From contig CALIVT010000019.1 of NCBI GenBank assembly GCA_938048185.1, positions 62,001 through 126,000 of the forward strand: a stretch of 64,000 nt of DNA, given 5' to 3'. Position numbers and translations under genes: made by a program. Below are positions 56,867-64,000 of the stretch, one piece after another (within the stretch, counting starts at the first letter, position 1; each line of letters starts with the position of its first letter). This stretch comes from an uncultured Arenicella sp. (GTDB lineage: Bacteria; Pseudomonadota; Gammaproteobacteria; Arenicellales; Arenicellaceae). Under the pieces are notes generated by a model, which saw nothing but the letters and a program-made list of their open reading frames with translations, searched no databases and was not told where the DNA came from.

Positions 56867-57616
56867 TTACTCACCGCTAAGTGTTTTTGCTTCTACGCCA
56901 AAAATATCTCGGTACGCGACTGAGGTGGCTAACCATATCAGCGGAGCTGCCCATAACAGTCCAACAAGTAAAGCCAAAAAGCCGACCACGCCGACTAATA
57001 ATGCGAGTAAATAAAAGCCCGCCATATTAAACCACTTGTGGGTAACCGCCTTTCTCGACGTATTTAATGCCTCCCAGGGGCCCATGTTTTTCTCGACGAT
57101 CAAGGGCAAGGCAAACGCATACGCAACTAATAGGTAGATACCAGGAATTATCAACAAGATGAACCCGAGGCCAACGGTTAAGTAAAACAGAATCATCATT
57201 ACGAACAGCGGCACTGCCTTATCAAAGTGTTTGAACAATTCGCCCACCTCAATTTTAGCCCCAACCGAGTACTTAATCCCGATCATGTATAAACCCGCCA
57301 ATAACGGGGTGATCACCAGCGTTAAAACTAGCTGACCAATAAGCCCTAGAAAACTAAATTCACCGGTTGTCGAATCGATCATCTCACCAACACTGATCAT
57401 GATCAGACCCGCTACCACAATGTACACGCCCATATAAGCAAGAACCGCGAGCCAGTACGTTGTTTTCATACCTTTAAGGTTTGCCCACGCTTGTTTAAAA
57501 ATGTCAACGGGGTGAAATTCATAGTTTCCAGCCAACGCAGACTCAACGGAGCCATATTGACTCGGTTGACTAGCTTCTTGTAACTCAGCTTCGGGTGCTT
57601 TATAAATGTCGGTCAT
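56867..57616 (-). CDS. Multi-span membrane protein at the head of the MoxR cluster
   Basis: A 249-residue protein started at ATG 57616 with GGAG nine bases upstream (an earlier ATG at 57628 has none). A soluble N-terminal piece (DIYKAPEAELQEA) precedes about six spans; the FHPVDIFKQAWANLKG segment and the LLIIPGIYLLVAYAFALPLIVEKNMGPWEALNTSRKAV block resemble a loosely defined group of bacterial glycerophosphoryl-diesterase-membrane-like or DUF975-like proteins. I make no firm family call. It begins the minus-strand operon, 10-19 bp before the RDD gene. The N-terminal YxAPxxxL start also appears in the divergent DUF805 gene. Confidence 0.72.
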   Translation of the reverse strand: MTDIYKAPEAELQEASQPSQYGSVESALAGNYEFHPVDIFKQAWANLKGMKTTYWLAVLAYMGVYIVVAGLIMISVGEMIDSTTGEFSFLGLIGQLVLTLVITPLLAGLYMIGIKYSVGAKIEVGELFKHFDKAVPLFVMMILFYLTVGLGFILLIIPGIYLLVAYAFALPLIVEKNMGPWEALNTSRKAVTHKWFNMAGFYLLALLVGVVGFLALLVGLLWAAPLIWLATSVAYRDIFGVEAKTLSGE

Positions 57617-57753
57617 AATCGTCTCCATATCGACTGGCCAGTCGTTCTAGTTTATTTAAACGAAACACTTTAACGCAAGCATTTCGACCCTACCGCTTTC
57701 GATGCTAAACTACTTATGTCAATTTTGGAAGGTGGAAAATTGGCTACTCAAAA

Positions 57754-57759
57754 TATAAT
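57754..57759 (+). promoter_or_regulatory. Possible -10 box before the DUF805 gene
   Basis: A perfect TATAAT lies 30 bases before the ATG at 57790, and an ACGGAG ribosome site is placed between. No good TTGACA match is found 16-18 bases upstream, so the assignment is tentative. Confidence 0.4.
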
Positions 57760-57789
57760 AAACGAAATTAGCTAAACGGAGTTTTTAGT

Positions 57790-58353
57790 ATGACAAACAA
57801 CCCTTATCAAGCACCGACTTCTGACGTTTCTCAGCAAGGCGGCAACCAGACATATCAACCGAAAATATTAACTGCGAACGGTCGAATTGGTCGTCTTAGA
57901 TACCTTGCCTACTCTTTAGTCGGTTACGCATTTCTGATACCCGGCATGGCGATAATGGCACTCGCTGGGTTCAACCCCGAAGAACCGTCGGTGTTCAGTG
58001 GCATCGGTGGCATCTTGTTACTGCTAGGCTATTTGGCGTTGATCGTCTACGTTTTCATATTAGCCAAACGACGATTCAATGACCTCGATAAAACTGGCTG
58101 GATGTCTTTGCTATTGATTATTCCACTGGTAAACCTTGTGATAGGCCTATGGCTGATATTTGGTTCCGGAACATCGACTGCCAATCAATTTGGACCCATG
58201 CCGGTAGAGAATCCGTTATCGGTTAAGATTTTTGGCCTGCTATTGCCAATCCTAGTCTTTGTAATCGGTATACTGGCCGCAATCTCTATCCCCGCCTATC
58301 AAGATTATGTAGAGCGCGCCAACAGCGCCCAAGAATCATTTATCCAAGAATAG
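57790..58353 (+). CDS. DUF805 membrane protein with pilin-like C-terminal segment
   Basis: A 187-residue protein. Residues 1-30 form a soluble lead, NNPYQAPTSDV, then the DUF805 body with four spans (GRIGRLRYLAYSLVGYAF... FILAKRRFNDLDKTGWMSLLLIIPLVN). The last 40 residues form a separate segment, FVIGILAAISIPAYQDYVERANSAQ, which closely copies the start of type IV pilins (GILAAIAIPAYQDY) in sequence, though there is no leader cleavage site with Gly-Phe. This looks like a fusion. Function is unknown. A strong terminator follows. Confidence 0.88.
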   Translation: MTNNPYQAPTSDVSQQGGNQTYQPKILTANGRIGRLRYLAYSLVGYAFLIPGMAIMALAGFNPEEPSVFSGIGGILLLLGYLALIVYVFILAKRRFNDLDKTGWMSLLLIIPLVNLVIGLWLIFGSGTSTANQFGPMPVENPLSVKIFGLLLPILVFVIGILAAISIPAYQDYVERANSAQESFIQE

Positions 58354-58374
58354 TAACGAGAGATACACACGCAA

Positions 58375-58405
58375 AAAAAGGCAGCTCAAATTGAGCTGCC
58401 TTTTT
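58375..58405. terminator. Terminator between the DUF805 and lysine-rich genes
   Basis: AAAAAGGCAGCTCAA (58375-58389) is the inverse complement of TTGAGCTGCCTTTTT (58391-58405). The stem is GGCAGCTC with A and T flanks, so it can work in both directions. Confidence 0.93.
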
Positions 58406-58424
58406 ATTATTTATTGTGGGTTAA

Positions 58425-58811
58425 CTAGCTTTTAGGCTTAGCTTTCTTCGCGGTTTTCTTAGCCTTACTGGTCGCCTTGGTTTTCGTTTTCGTCGCTTTG
58501 GCTTTTGTTTTCTTAGTTACGCTGGCTTTTTTTGTGCTCACGGCTTTCTTAGTCTTAGTGCTCACGGCTTTCTTAGTGCTTTTAGCCTTATTCGACGCTT
58601 TCGATTTTCCTGGTAACGCCCGGCAATGCGCTTTGGTTTTCTTGCCGTTTTTATCAACTGACGACTTACGCCAAGTACACTGAGAACTCTTTGCAGAACA
58701 CGCTGAACTCGAAAGCCCCGAACACTGACTTTGCGCGCTTGCTACCGTAGTAAAACTTAGCGCTGCCAACAGGCTTGCGAAAATAGAAATTTTTTTAAAA
58801 GTGGTGTTCAT
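58425..58811 (-). CDS. Exported lysine-rich low-complexity protein
   Basis: A 128-residue protein with a clear signal peptide (FASLLAALSFTTVASA). Residues 27-70 hold five cysteines (CSGLSSSACSAKSSQCTW, then HCRAL), likely disulfide-bonded in the periplasm. The last 60 residues are almost only Lys, Thr, Ala and Ser in short repeats of the KKAVSTKTKKAVSTKK kind, like histone H1 tails. The DNA shows matching short repeats, so length may vary between strains. A GGGGAAG ribosome site precedes the ATG. Function is unknown; binding to DNA, LPS or peptidoglycan by charge is possible. Confidence 0.82.
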   Translation of the reverse strand: MNTTFKKISIFASLLAALSFTTVASAQSQCSGLSSSACSAKSSQCTWRKSSVDKNGKKTKAHCRALPGKSKASNKAKSTKKAVSTKTKKAVSTKKASVTKKTKAKATKTKTKATSKAKKTAKKAKPKS

Positions 58812-58892
58812 ATTGTTCTTCCCCAGAAATCAATTAGTTGAATCTAACCTTGCGTAACGCCGCGTAGCGTGCTCAATTTAGATGCACAAAAT

Positions 58893-59420
58893 TTAGTTTT
58901 TATACGAGATCATTTTATAGTGTTCCACGGTCGGGAACGGGTCATAAAAATCGTGCAGTAACGCCTTCCACTTTGCATACGGTTCGGATTGCCGAAACCC
59001 TTTCTCGTGGTCGTCCAATGTCTGCCAATTCACTAATAGTATATAACGGCTGGACCTCTCTAAGCAGCGCTTAAGCTCATGCGAAATGTAACCTTTTGTG
59101 TCTCGAATGATTGGTTCGGCTTGCGCGAACGCACCTTGAAATTCAAGTTCGCGCCCAGATTTCACATCCAAAACAGCAACCTCTAACACTTGAGTTTGCG
59201 GGTCTAAGTAAGCAAAGCGAGGAATACTAACCCCGTCCTTCTCAATCGTCTCGGTAAACATCGACAAAGGTCGCGCCCATACGCCTTTTTCTCCGTATAG
59301 CGCGCGATAGATAACCAATGGCTCTTGCGTCTCCGAGTGCCTAGCTACCTCCATCACGTGATAGTAGGCACCCTTGAAGTGTTGATACAATCCCACCGGG
59401 ATATCTAAAGAGTTACCCAC
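58893..59420 (-). CDS. DUF1653 - antibiotic biosynthesis monooxygenase (ABM) fusion protein
   Basis: A 175-residue protein with two parts. Residues 5-72 match DUF1653: GLYQHFKGAYYHVMEVARHSETQEPLVIYRALYGEKGVWARPL. Residues 78-170 look like a ferredoxin-like ABM domain: AVLDVKSGRELEFQGAFAQAEPIIRDTKG... YILLVNWQTLDDHEKGFRQSEPY. The start is GTG at 59420, four bases after the parE stop, with GGAAG in the end of parE, so it is co-transcribed with parE. The combination is unusual; function cannot be named. Confidence 0.85.
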   Translation of the reverse strand: MGNSLDIPVGLYQHFKGAYYHVMEVARHSETQEPLVIYRALYGEKGVWARPLSMFTETIEKDGVSIPRFAYLDPQTQVLEVAVLDVKSGRELEFQGAFAQAEPIIRDTKGYISHELKRCLERSSRYILLVNWQTLDDHEKGFRQSEPYAKWKALLHDFYDPFPTVEHYKMISYKN

Positions 59421-59424
59421 CTGA

Positions 59425-61314
59425 TTATACTTCCGCTTGGTCGCCTTTCTTGCTCAACCATGCTTTGCGCGCTGGAACTTGCTTTTTGGCCAGCAACATA
59501 TCCATCATCTTCGCGGTGCCGTCGCCCATGCCAATTGTCATTTGCACTAGGCGTCTACTTGCTTCTTGCATAGTCGTCTCACGCAATTGGCTGGGGTTCA
59601 TCTCCCCCAAACCTTTAAAGCGCTGCACGTTAATTTTAGCGTTCGCTTTCTCGGCTTTAATCTGCGCAATAATTTGATCATGCTCGGCGTCGTCCAACGC
59701 ATAGAAAACTTGTTTGGCTTGATCAATACGATACAAAGGTGGCATTGCGACGTACAAATGCCCTGCTTCGACTAAGGCTCTAAAATGACGCACAAAAAGC
59801 GCACACAACAAGGTTGCGATGTGCAGCCCGTCAGAATCGGCATCCGCCAAAATACAAATTTTGCCATAACGTAAACCGTCTAGATTACCTGAACCGGGGT
59901 CTACACCAAGCGCCACCGAGATATCATGTACCTCTTGCGAGGCCAGCACTTGCGATGACTCAACCTCCCAAGTGTTAAGAATTTTCCCGCGCAGTGGCAT
60001 AATCGCTTGAGTTTCACGGTTGCGTGCTTGTTTGGCTGAACCGCCAGCCGAATCACCTTCAACTAAAAACAACTCAGTAATATCGATATCTTCACTTGAA
60101 CAGTCTGCTAACTTGCCCGGTAAAGCTGGGCCCGCCGTTACTTTCTTTCGCGTGATTTTCTTAGCAGACTTTAAACGACTTTGCGCGTTCTCAATCGCCA
60201 CCATTGCGATGCGTTCACCCATCTCTAGGTTCTGATTTAACCAAAGCGCAAATGCATCTTTAACTTTAGTCGAAATAAACAAAGAGATTTCTCGAGAGGA
60301 TAAACGCTCTTTAGTTTGACCGGAAAACTGTGGATCTTGCATGCGCACCGACAACACGTATTGACACTGCGCCCACACGTCTTCCGGCGACAGTTTTACG
60401 CCTTTGGGCAGCAGACTTCTAAAGTCGCAAAACTCGCGTATTGCTTCAGTTAAGCCTAAACGTAAACCATTTACGTGAGTGCCACCTTGTATGGTCGGAA
60501 TCAAATTTACATAGCTTTCGGTTATCAGGTCTGTGGCGTCACTGGCCCACGCGACGATCCACTCTACTTGCTCGTTTTCGCCGCTTTCGTCGCCTTGAAA
60601 GCCCTGATCAGGTAAGTGCTCATAATCGCCCAGCGCGCCCATCAAATAAGCTTTTAAACCATCTTCGTAGTACCAGCTATCATTATTCGCGGGCGTGCCT
60701 TCGTCTTCAAAATTGATTGTCAAACCGGGGCATAGAACCGCCTTAGCTCGTAGTAAGCGAGACAACTTACCGGCATGCACCTTGGGCGAATCGAAGAAAG
60801 ACTCGTCAGGCCAAAAACGAATAGCTGTGCCGGTATTACGCTGCCCGACGCTGCCAATCTCTTCTAAGCTGTTGGTTTTCAGGCCGTTAGAAAAAGACAT
60901 ATTGTATTCAACGCCGCCGCGCTTAACCCAAACCTCTAGATTTTTCGACAGCGCGTTCACCACCGAAATACCGACTCCGTGTAAGCCGCCAGAAAACGCA
61001 TAGTTCTTATTTGAAAACTTCCCGCCGGCGTGCAAGCGCGTCATAATTACCTCAACACCGGGCACCCCTTCCTCGGGGTGAATGTCGATTGGCATGCCGC
61101 GCCCGTCATCCTTTACTTCAACCGAGCCGTCTTTAAACAAGGTAACGTCAATGCGCTTGCAGTGACCGGCAATCGCCTCATCCACGCTATTATCAACCAC
61201 TTCTTGCACCAAGTGATTGGGGCGCTCAGTCGTGGTGTACATACCTGGGCGTTTGCGCACAGGTTCAAGGCCGGTCAGAACCTCAATTGCGGAAGAATCG
61301 TAATCAGTAGACAT
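59425..61314 (-). CDS. parE: DNA topoisomerase IV subunit B
   Basis: ATPase subunit of topoisomerase IV, which decatenates daughter chromosomes. With ATG 61314 the protein has 629 residues, as E. coli ParE; the open frame to 61437 adds 41 residues of no resemblance. Motifs: EVVDNSVDEAIAGHC (GHKL ATPase), GGLHGVGISVVNALS, and the Toprim site VEGDSAGGSAKQARNRE with E419. The short ParE-type C-terminal end QVPARKAWL confirms ParE over GyrB. The DUF1653-ABM gene follows immediately; parC is not in the window. Confidence 0.96.
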   Translation of the reverse strand: MSTDYDSSAIEVLTGLEPVRKRPGMYTTTERPNHLVQEVVDNSVDEAIAGHCKRIDVTLFKDGSVEVKDDGRGMPIDIHPEEGVPGVEVIMTRLHAGGKFSNKNYAFSGGLHGVGISVVNALSKNLEVWVKRGGVEYNMSFSNGLKTNSLEEIGSVGQRNTGTAIRFWPDESFFDSPKVHAGKLSRLLRAKAVLCPGLTINFEDEGTPANNDSWYYEDGLKAYLMGALGDYEHLPDQGFQGDESGENEQVEWIVAWASDATDLITESYVNLIPTIQGGTHVNGLRLGLTEAIREFCDFRSLLPKGVKLSPEDVWAQCQYVLSVRMQDPQFSGQTKERLSSREISLFISTKVKDAFALWLNQNLEMGERIAMVAIENAQSRLKSAKKITRKKVTAGPALPGKLADCSSEDIDITELFLVEGDSAGGSAKQARNRETQAIMPLRGKILNTWEVESSQVLASQEVHDISVALGVDPGSGNLDGLRYGKICILADADSDGLHIATLLCALFVRHFRALVEAGHLYVAMPPLYRIDQAKQVFYALDDAEHDQIIAQIKAEKANAKINVQRFKGLGEMNPSQLRETTMQEASRRLVQMTIGMGDGTAKMMDMLLAKKQVPARKAWLSKKGDQAEV

Positions 61315-61467
61315 TAAATAAAGAAAGTAAGAACAGTAAATTGTTGCGCCAAGTTTAACGCGATTTGTGCGTGAATACCGAGTAAAAATTTCAATGATGA
61401 GGGCAAGCACGTGCAGCAGTGTTAGAATACCCAGCAATAGATACTCTTAATTACAAATGAGCAGCAA

Positions 61468-61716
61468 ATGGCCGACCCGAAAATCTCAGACTTAGACTTT
61501 GAACACGCCTACCAAGAACTTGAAGCGATCGTTGAACGCATGGAACGCGGTGACCAAGCACTGGAAACGTCATTGAGTGACTTCGAACGCGGCGTGGCAC
61601 TGATGAAGCATTGTCATGGAGTGCTAAAACAGGCTGAGCAAAAAGTCGACGTCCTAGTTAAAGATAACGATGGTTTGTTCAGTACCGAACCATTCGAAGA
61701 AACCGCGAATGGCTAA
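61468..61716 (+). CDS. xseB: Exodeoxyribonuclease VII small subunit
   Basis: An 82-residue helical protein with the family core DFEHAYQELEAIVERMERGDQALETSLSDFERGVALMKHC. It binds several copies to XseA to make a nuclease that degrades single-stranded DNA. The xseB-ispA-dxs order is conserved in many gammaproteobacteria. The ispA start lies two bases after its stop. Confidence 0.95.
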   Translation: MADPKISDLDFEHAYQELEAIVERMERGDQALETSLSDFERGVALMKHCHGVLKQAEQKVDVLVKDNDGLFSTEPFEETANG

Positions 61717-61718
61717 CA

Positions 61719-62597
61719 ATGAATGATGTAATGCGCGAGTACCAAGCGCGCAATCAACAAGTATTAAGTTCAGCGCTCAGCAAGGCGCAAATTCCTGAAC
61801 GCTTAAGCGAAGCGATGCGCTATTCAACGCTTGCCGCTGGCAAACGCTTTAGAGCATTACTCGTGTACGGGGCGGGCTTAGCACTGGACGCACCGTTGGC
61901 ACGCCTAGATGCCGTAGCGGCAGCACTAGAGTGCTTACACGCGTACTCGCTAATTCATGATGATTTACCCGCAATGGATGACGACGACTTACGCCGCGGC
62001 CAGCCAACCAATCATATTAAATTTGACGAAGCGACTGCTATCCTGGCAGGTGACGCGCTACAGACCTTAGCGTTTGAGCTGATCGCCGATCAAACATCAG
62101 ACTTAAATGATGCACAGGCTCGAAAAATCTGCCTAAAATTAGCGCAAAGTTCGGGCGCGACCGGCATGGTCGGTGGGCAAATTTTAGACATTCTCGCAAC
62201 TGACAAAGCGCTAGCGCGAACAGCCTTGGAAGAGGTCCATCGTCGCAAAACAGGCGCATTAATCAATGCGGCGGTTATTTGTGGAGCACTTTGCAGCGAC
62301 TACGCGACGCAAGAACAACTTGATGCGCTTGGCGACTACGCAGATAAACTCGGGCTCGCCTTTCAAGTGATGGACGACGTCTTAGATATTGAGTCAACCA
62401 CCGAAGAACTTGGCAAGCCTACCGGGTCAGATCAGGCATTGGGTAAGTCGACTTACCCGGCGTTACTTGGTCTGGCGCAATCTAAAGAACTGGCAACAAA
62501 TCTTTATCAAGAATCAATAGTAAGCATAGCGTCTATCAGTGATAATACCTCGCTACTTGAAGACTTGGCTGAGCTTACCATAAAACGCAGAAGTTAG
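61719..62597 (+). CDS. ispA: Farnesyl diphosphate synthase
   Basis: Condenses dimethylallyl and isopentenyl diphosphate to geranyl and farnesyl diphosphate in the cytoplasm. The first aspartate-rich motif is HDDLPAMDDDDLRRG (D81-D90) and the second is FQVMDDVLDIES near residue 216-227; the Lys-Arg in AAGKRFRALLVYG is also typical. 292 residues is the usual length. It is co-transcribed with xseB and precedes dxs by about 68 bp. Confidence 0.95.
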   Translation: MNDVMREYQARNQQVLSSALSKAQIPERLSEAMRYSTLAAGKRFRALLVYGAGLALDAPLARLDAVAAALECLHAYSLIHDDLPAMDDDDLRRGQPTNHIKFDEATAILAGDALQTLAFELIADQTSDLNDAQARKICLKLAQSSGATGMVGGQILDILATDKALARTALEEVHRRKTGALINAAVICGALCSDYATQEQLDALGDYADKLGLAFQVMDDVLDIESTTEELGKPTGSDQALGKSTYPALLGLAQSKELATNLYQESIVSIASISDNTSLLEDLAELTIKRRS

Positions 62598-62664
62598 ATT
62601 TAGCTTACATGGTAAACCTTTGATTTATTAGAAAAAACAAAGCCGCACAATCGTATATATAGAA

Positions 62665-64000
62665 GTGACTGACCTAATCAATAAGTACCCACTACTGATG
62701 ACGCTGAATCAACCCAGCGACTTGCGTCAGTGCACGGAAGATCAATTACAGCGAGTTTGTGACGAAACTCGCGGCTTTCTAATCGATACCGTATCCAAAA
62801 TTGGTGGGCATTTAGCAGCGGGCCTAGGCACGGTAGAACTCACCACGGCCCTGCACTACGTATTTAATACTCCCGATGACAGAATTGTTTGGGATATCGG
62901 CCATCAAGCCTACCCTCACAAAATATTAACCGGGCGCCGTGATCAACTGCATACAATTCGCCAAGCCGGTGGGCTTTCGGGGTTCTTAAAGCGCAGTGAA
63001 AGCGAATACGATACCTTTGGTGCTGGTCACTCAAGCACCTCGATCAGCGCCGCTTTAGGTATGGCGGTCGCTGCCGCGCAGCAAAAGCTAGACCGCGACG
63101 TGGTTGCTATTATCGGCGACGGCGCACTCACCGCAGGCATGGCATTTGAAGCCCTAAATAACGCCGGCGACATGGATGCCAACGTGTTGGTTATTCTAAA
63201 CGACAACGATATGTCGATTTCACCAAACGTAGGCGCGTTAAAGAATTATCTAACCAAGCTAATGACTGGGCCGACGGTCAGCACCGTTAGGCGCACCACT
63301 AAAAAAGCGCTCGATGGCATTCCACCAGTGCGTGACTACGCGCGCCGCTGGGAAGAACATATCAAAGGCATGATCTTGCCCAGTACCTTTTTTGAAGAGA
63401 TGGGTTTCTATTATGCGGGGCCAATTGATGGCCACGATATTGACACACTGGTGACGACCCTGCGCAACCTGAAAGAAATAGACGGGCCGCGCTTCTTACA
63501 CATTGTTACTAAGAAAGGTAAAGGCTTTGAGCCCGCCGAAGATTCACCAATTAAATACCACGGCGTGTCACCCTTTAACCCGACCACGGGCGAGTTTGGC
63601 AAAAAAACTAAGGTGCGCACGTACACCGATGTGTTTAGTGACTGGTTATGTGACATGGCGGCTGTCGACGACAAGTTAATTGGCATCACACCTGCGATGC
63701 GCGAAGGTTCAGGGCTGGTACGATTCTCAGAAGAGTACCCAGAGCGCTATTTCGATGTTGCAATCGCCGAACAACACGCCCTCACCTTCGCGGCCGGCAT
63801 GGCCTGTGATGGTCAAAAACCGGTGGTTGCGATCTACTCAACATTTTTACAACGTGCCTACGATCAACTAATACACGACGTCAGCGTACAAGACCTAGAC
63901 GTGATGCTGGCAATCGACCGTGCCGGCCTCGTCGGTGCCGATGGCGCCACTCATGCTGGCGTGTTTGACTATAGCTACTTGCGCTGCATTCCAGGTTGCG
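62665..64000 (+). CDS. dxs: 1-deoxy-D-xylulose-5-phosphate synthase, 5' part
   Basis: Thiamin-diphosphate enzyme that starts the MEP isoprenoid pathway from pyruvate and glyceraldehyde-3-phosphate. The frame stays open to the window edge, so about 445 residues of the expected 620 or more are visible. I start it at GTG 62665, which gives the family N terminus ([21 protein letters not shown]); an ATG at 62698 is the alternative. Motifs seen: [18 protein letters not shown], the thiamin motif [18 protein letters not shown] from residue 151, and [16 protein letters not shown]. It completes xseB-ispA-dxs. Confidence 0.96.
   Translation, partial: MTDLINKYPLLMTLNQPSDLRQCTEDQLQRVCDETRGFLIDTVSKIGGHLAAGLGTVELTTALHYVFNTPDDRIVWDIGHQAYPHKILTGRRDQLHTIRQAGGLSGFLKRSESEYDTFGAGHSSTSISAALGMAVAAAQQKLDRDVVAIIGDGALTAGMAFEALNNAGDMDANVLVILNDNDMSISPNVGALKNYLTKLMTGPTVSTVRRTTKKALDGIPPVRDYARRWEEHIKGMILPSTFFEEMGFYYAGPIDGHDIDTLVTTLRNLKEIDGPRFLHIVTKKGKGFEPAEDSPIKYHGVSPFNPTTGEFGKKTKVRTYTDVFSDWLCDMAAVDDKLIGITPAMREGSGLVRFSEEYPERYFDVAIAEQHALTFAAGMACDGQKPVVAIYSTFLQRAYDQLIHDVSVQDLDVMLAIDRAGLVGADGATHAGVFDYSYLRCIPGC

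Overview
The window looks like chromosome from a marine, Gram-negative gammaproteobacterium. The reasons are a complete sodium-pumping Na+-NQR operon with its maturation genes, two sodium-symporter (NSS) genes, heptose/LPS genes, a TonB-dependent receptor, CysB and OxyR regulators, ratA-rnfH next to smpB, parE, and xseB-ispA-dxs. GC content looks balanced by eye. An Arenicella-like lineage is possible, but that is a guess. I see no phage, insertion sequence, CRISPR array, rRNA or tRNA.

Layout. 1-2.9 kb: the end of a PhyH-type dioxygenase, a GT-C-like membrane protein and an exported beta-rich protein, overlapping head to tail. 2.9-8.8 kb (minus): a small orphan gene, then ugd-hldA-hldD-murI-msrC (UDP-glucuronate and heptose precursors, D-glutamate, methionine sulfoxide repair), preceded by a flippase-like membrane protein. 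9-12.4 kb: ppiC with a terminator and an 18-bp tandem repeat, HNH protein-azlC-azlD, a DUF1272 protein and signal peptidase I. 12.5-22.3 kb (minus): cysB, an unrecognised 326-residue protein, then nqrABCDEF-apbE-nqrM, a full sodium-pump cluster with its flavin transferase and iron-delivery factor. 22.9-29.4 kb (plus): a DUF6394-like protein, a K+ channel with RCK domains, a MoxR/DUF58/TgpA-transglutaminase trio and a DUF442 phosphatase-like protein. 29.7-30.2 kb: an exported TonB-C-like protein.

30.3-40.3 kb (minus) is a catabolic island: MFS permease, Crp-type regulator, TonB receptor, acyl-CoA ligase, Fe-dependent alcohol dehydrogenase, thioesterase, MaoC hydratase and an MFE-2-like SDR. 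It resembles an uptake and activation route for a fatty or terpenoid-like substrate with a D-specific beta-oxidation pair. 40.4-45 kb: ratA-rnfH, and smpB between two NSS transporters. 44.8-48 kb is a redox locus: a DCC thiol protein, oxyR translationally coupled to a thioredoxin-like DUF1223 protein, a DUF3820 protein, and a peroxiredoxin-glutaredoxin fusion. A photolyase follows.

49.6-57.6 kb (minus) is a tightly packed eight-gene run (multi-span protein, RDD, SpoIIM, membrane protein, DUF4129, DUF4350, MoxR, DUF58), the second MoxR system in the window and the best candidate for a poorly understood multi-protein machine. 57.8-59.4 kb holds three unusual small proteins: DUF805 with a pilin-like tail, an exported lysine-rich protein, and a DUF1653-ABM fusion. 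The window ends with parE (minus) and xseB-ispA-dxs (plus); dxs runs off the end.
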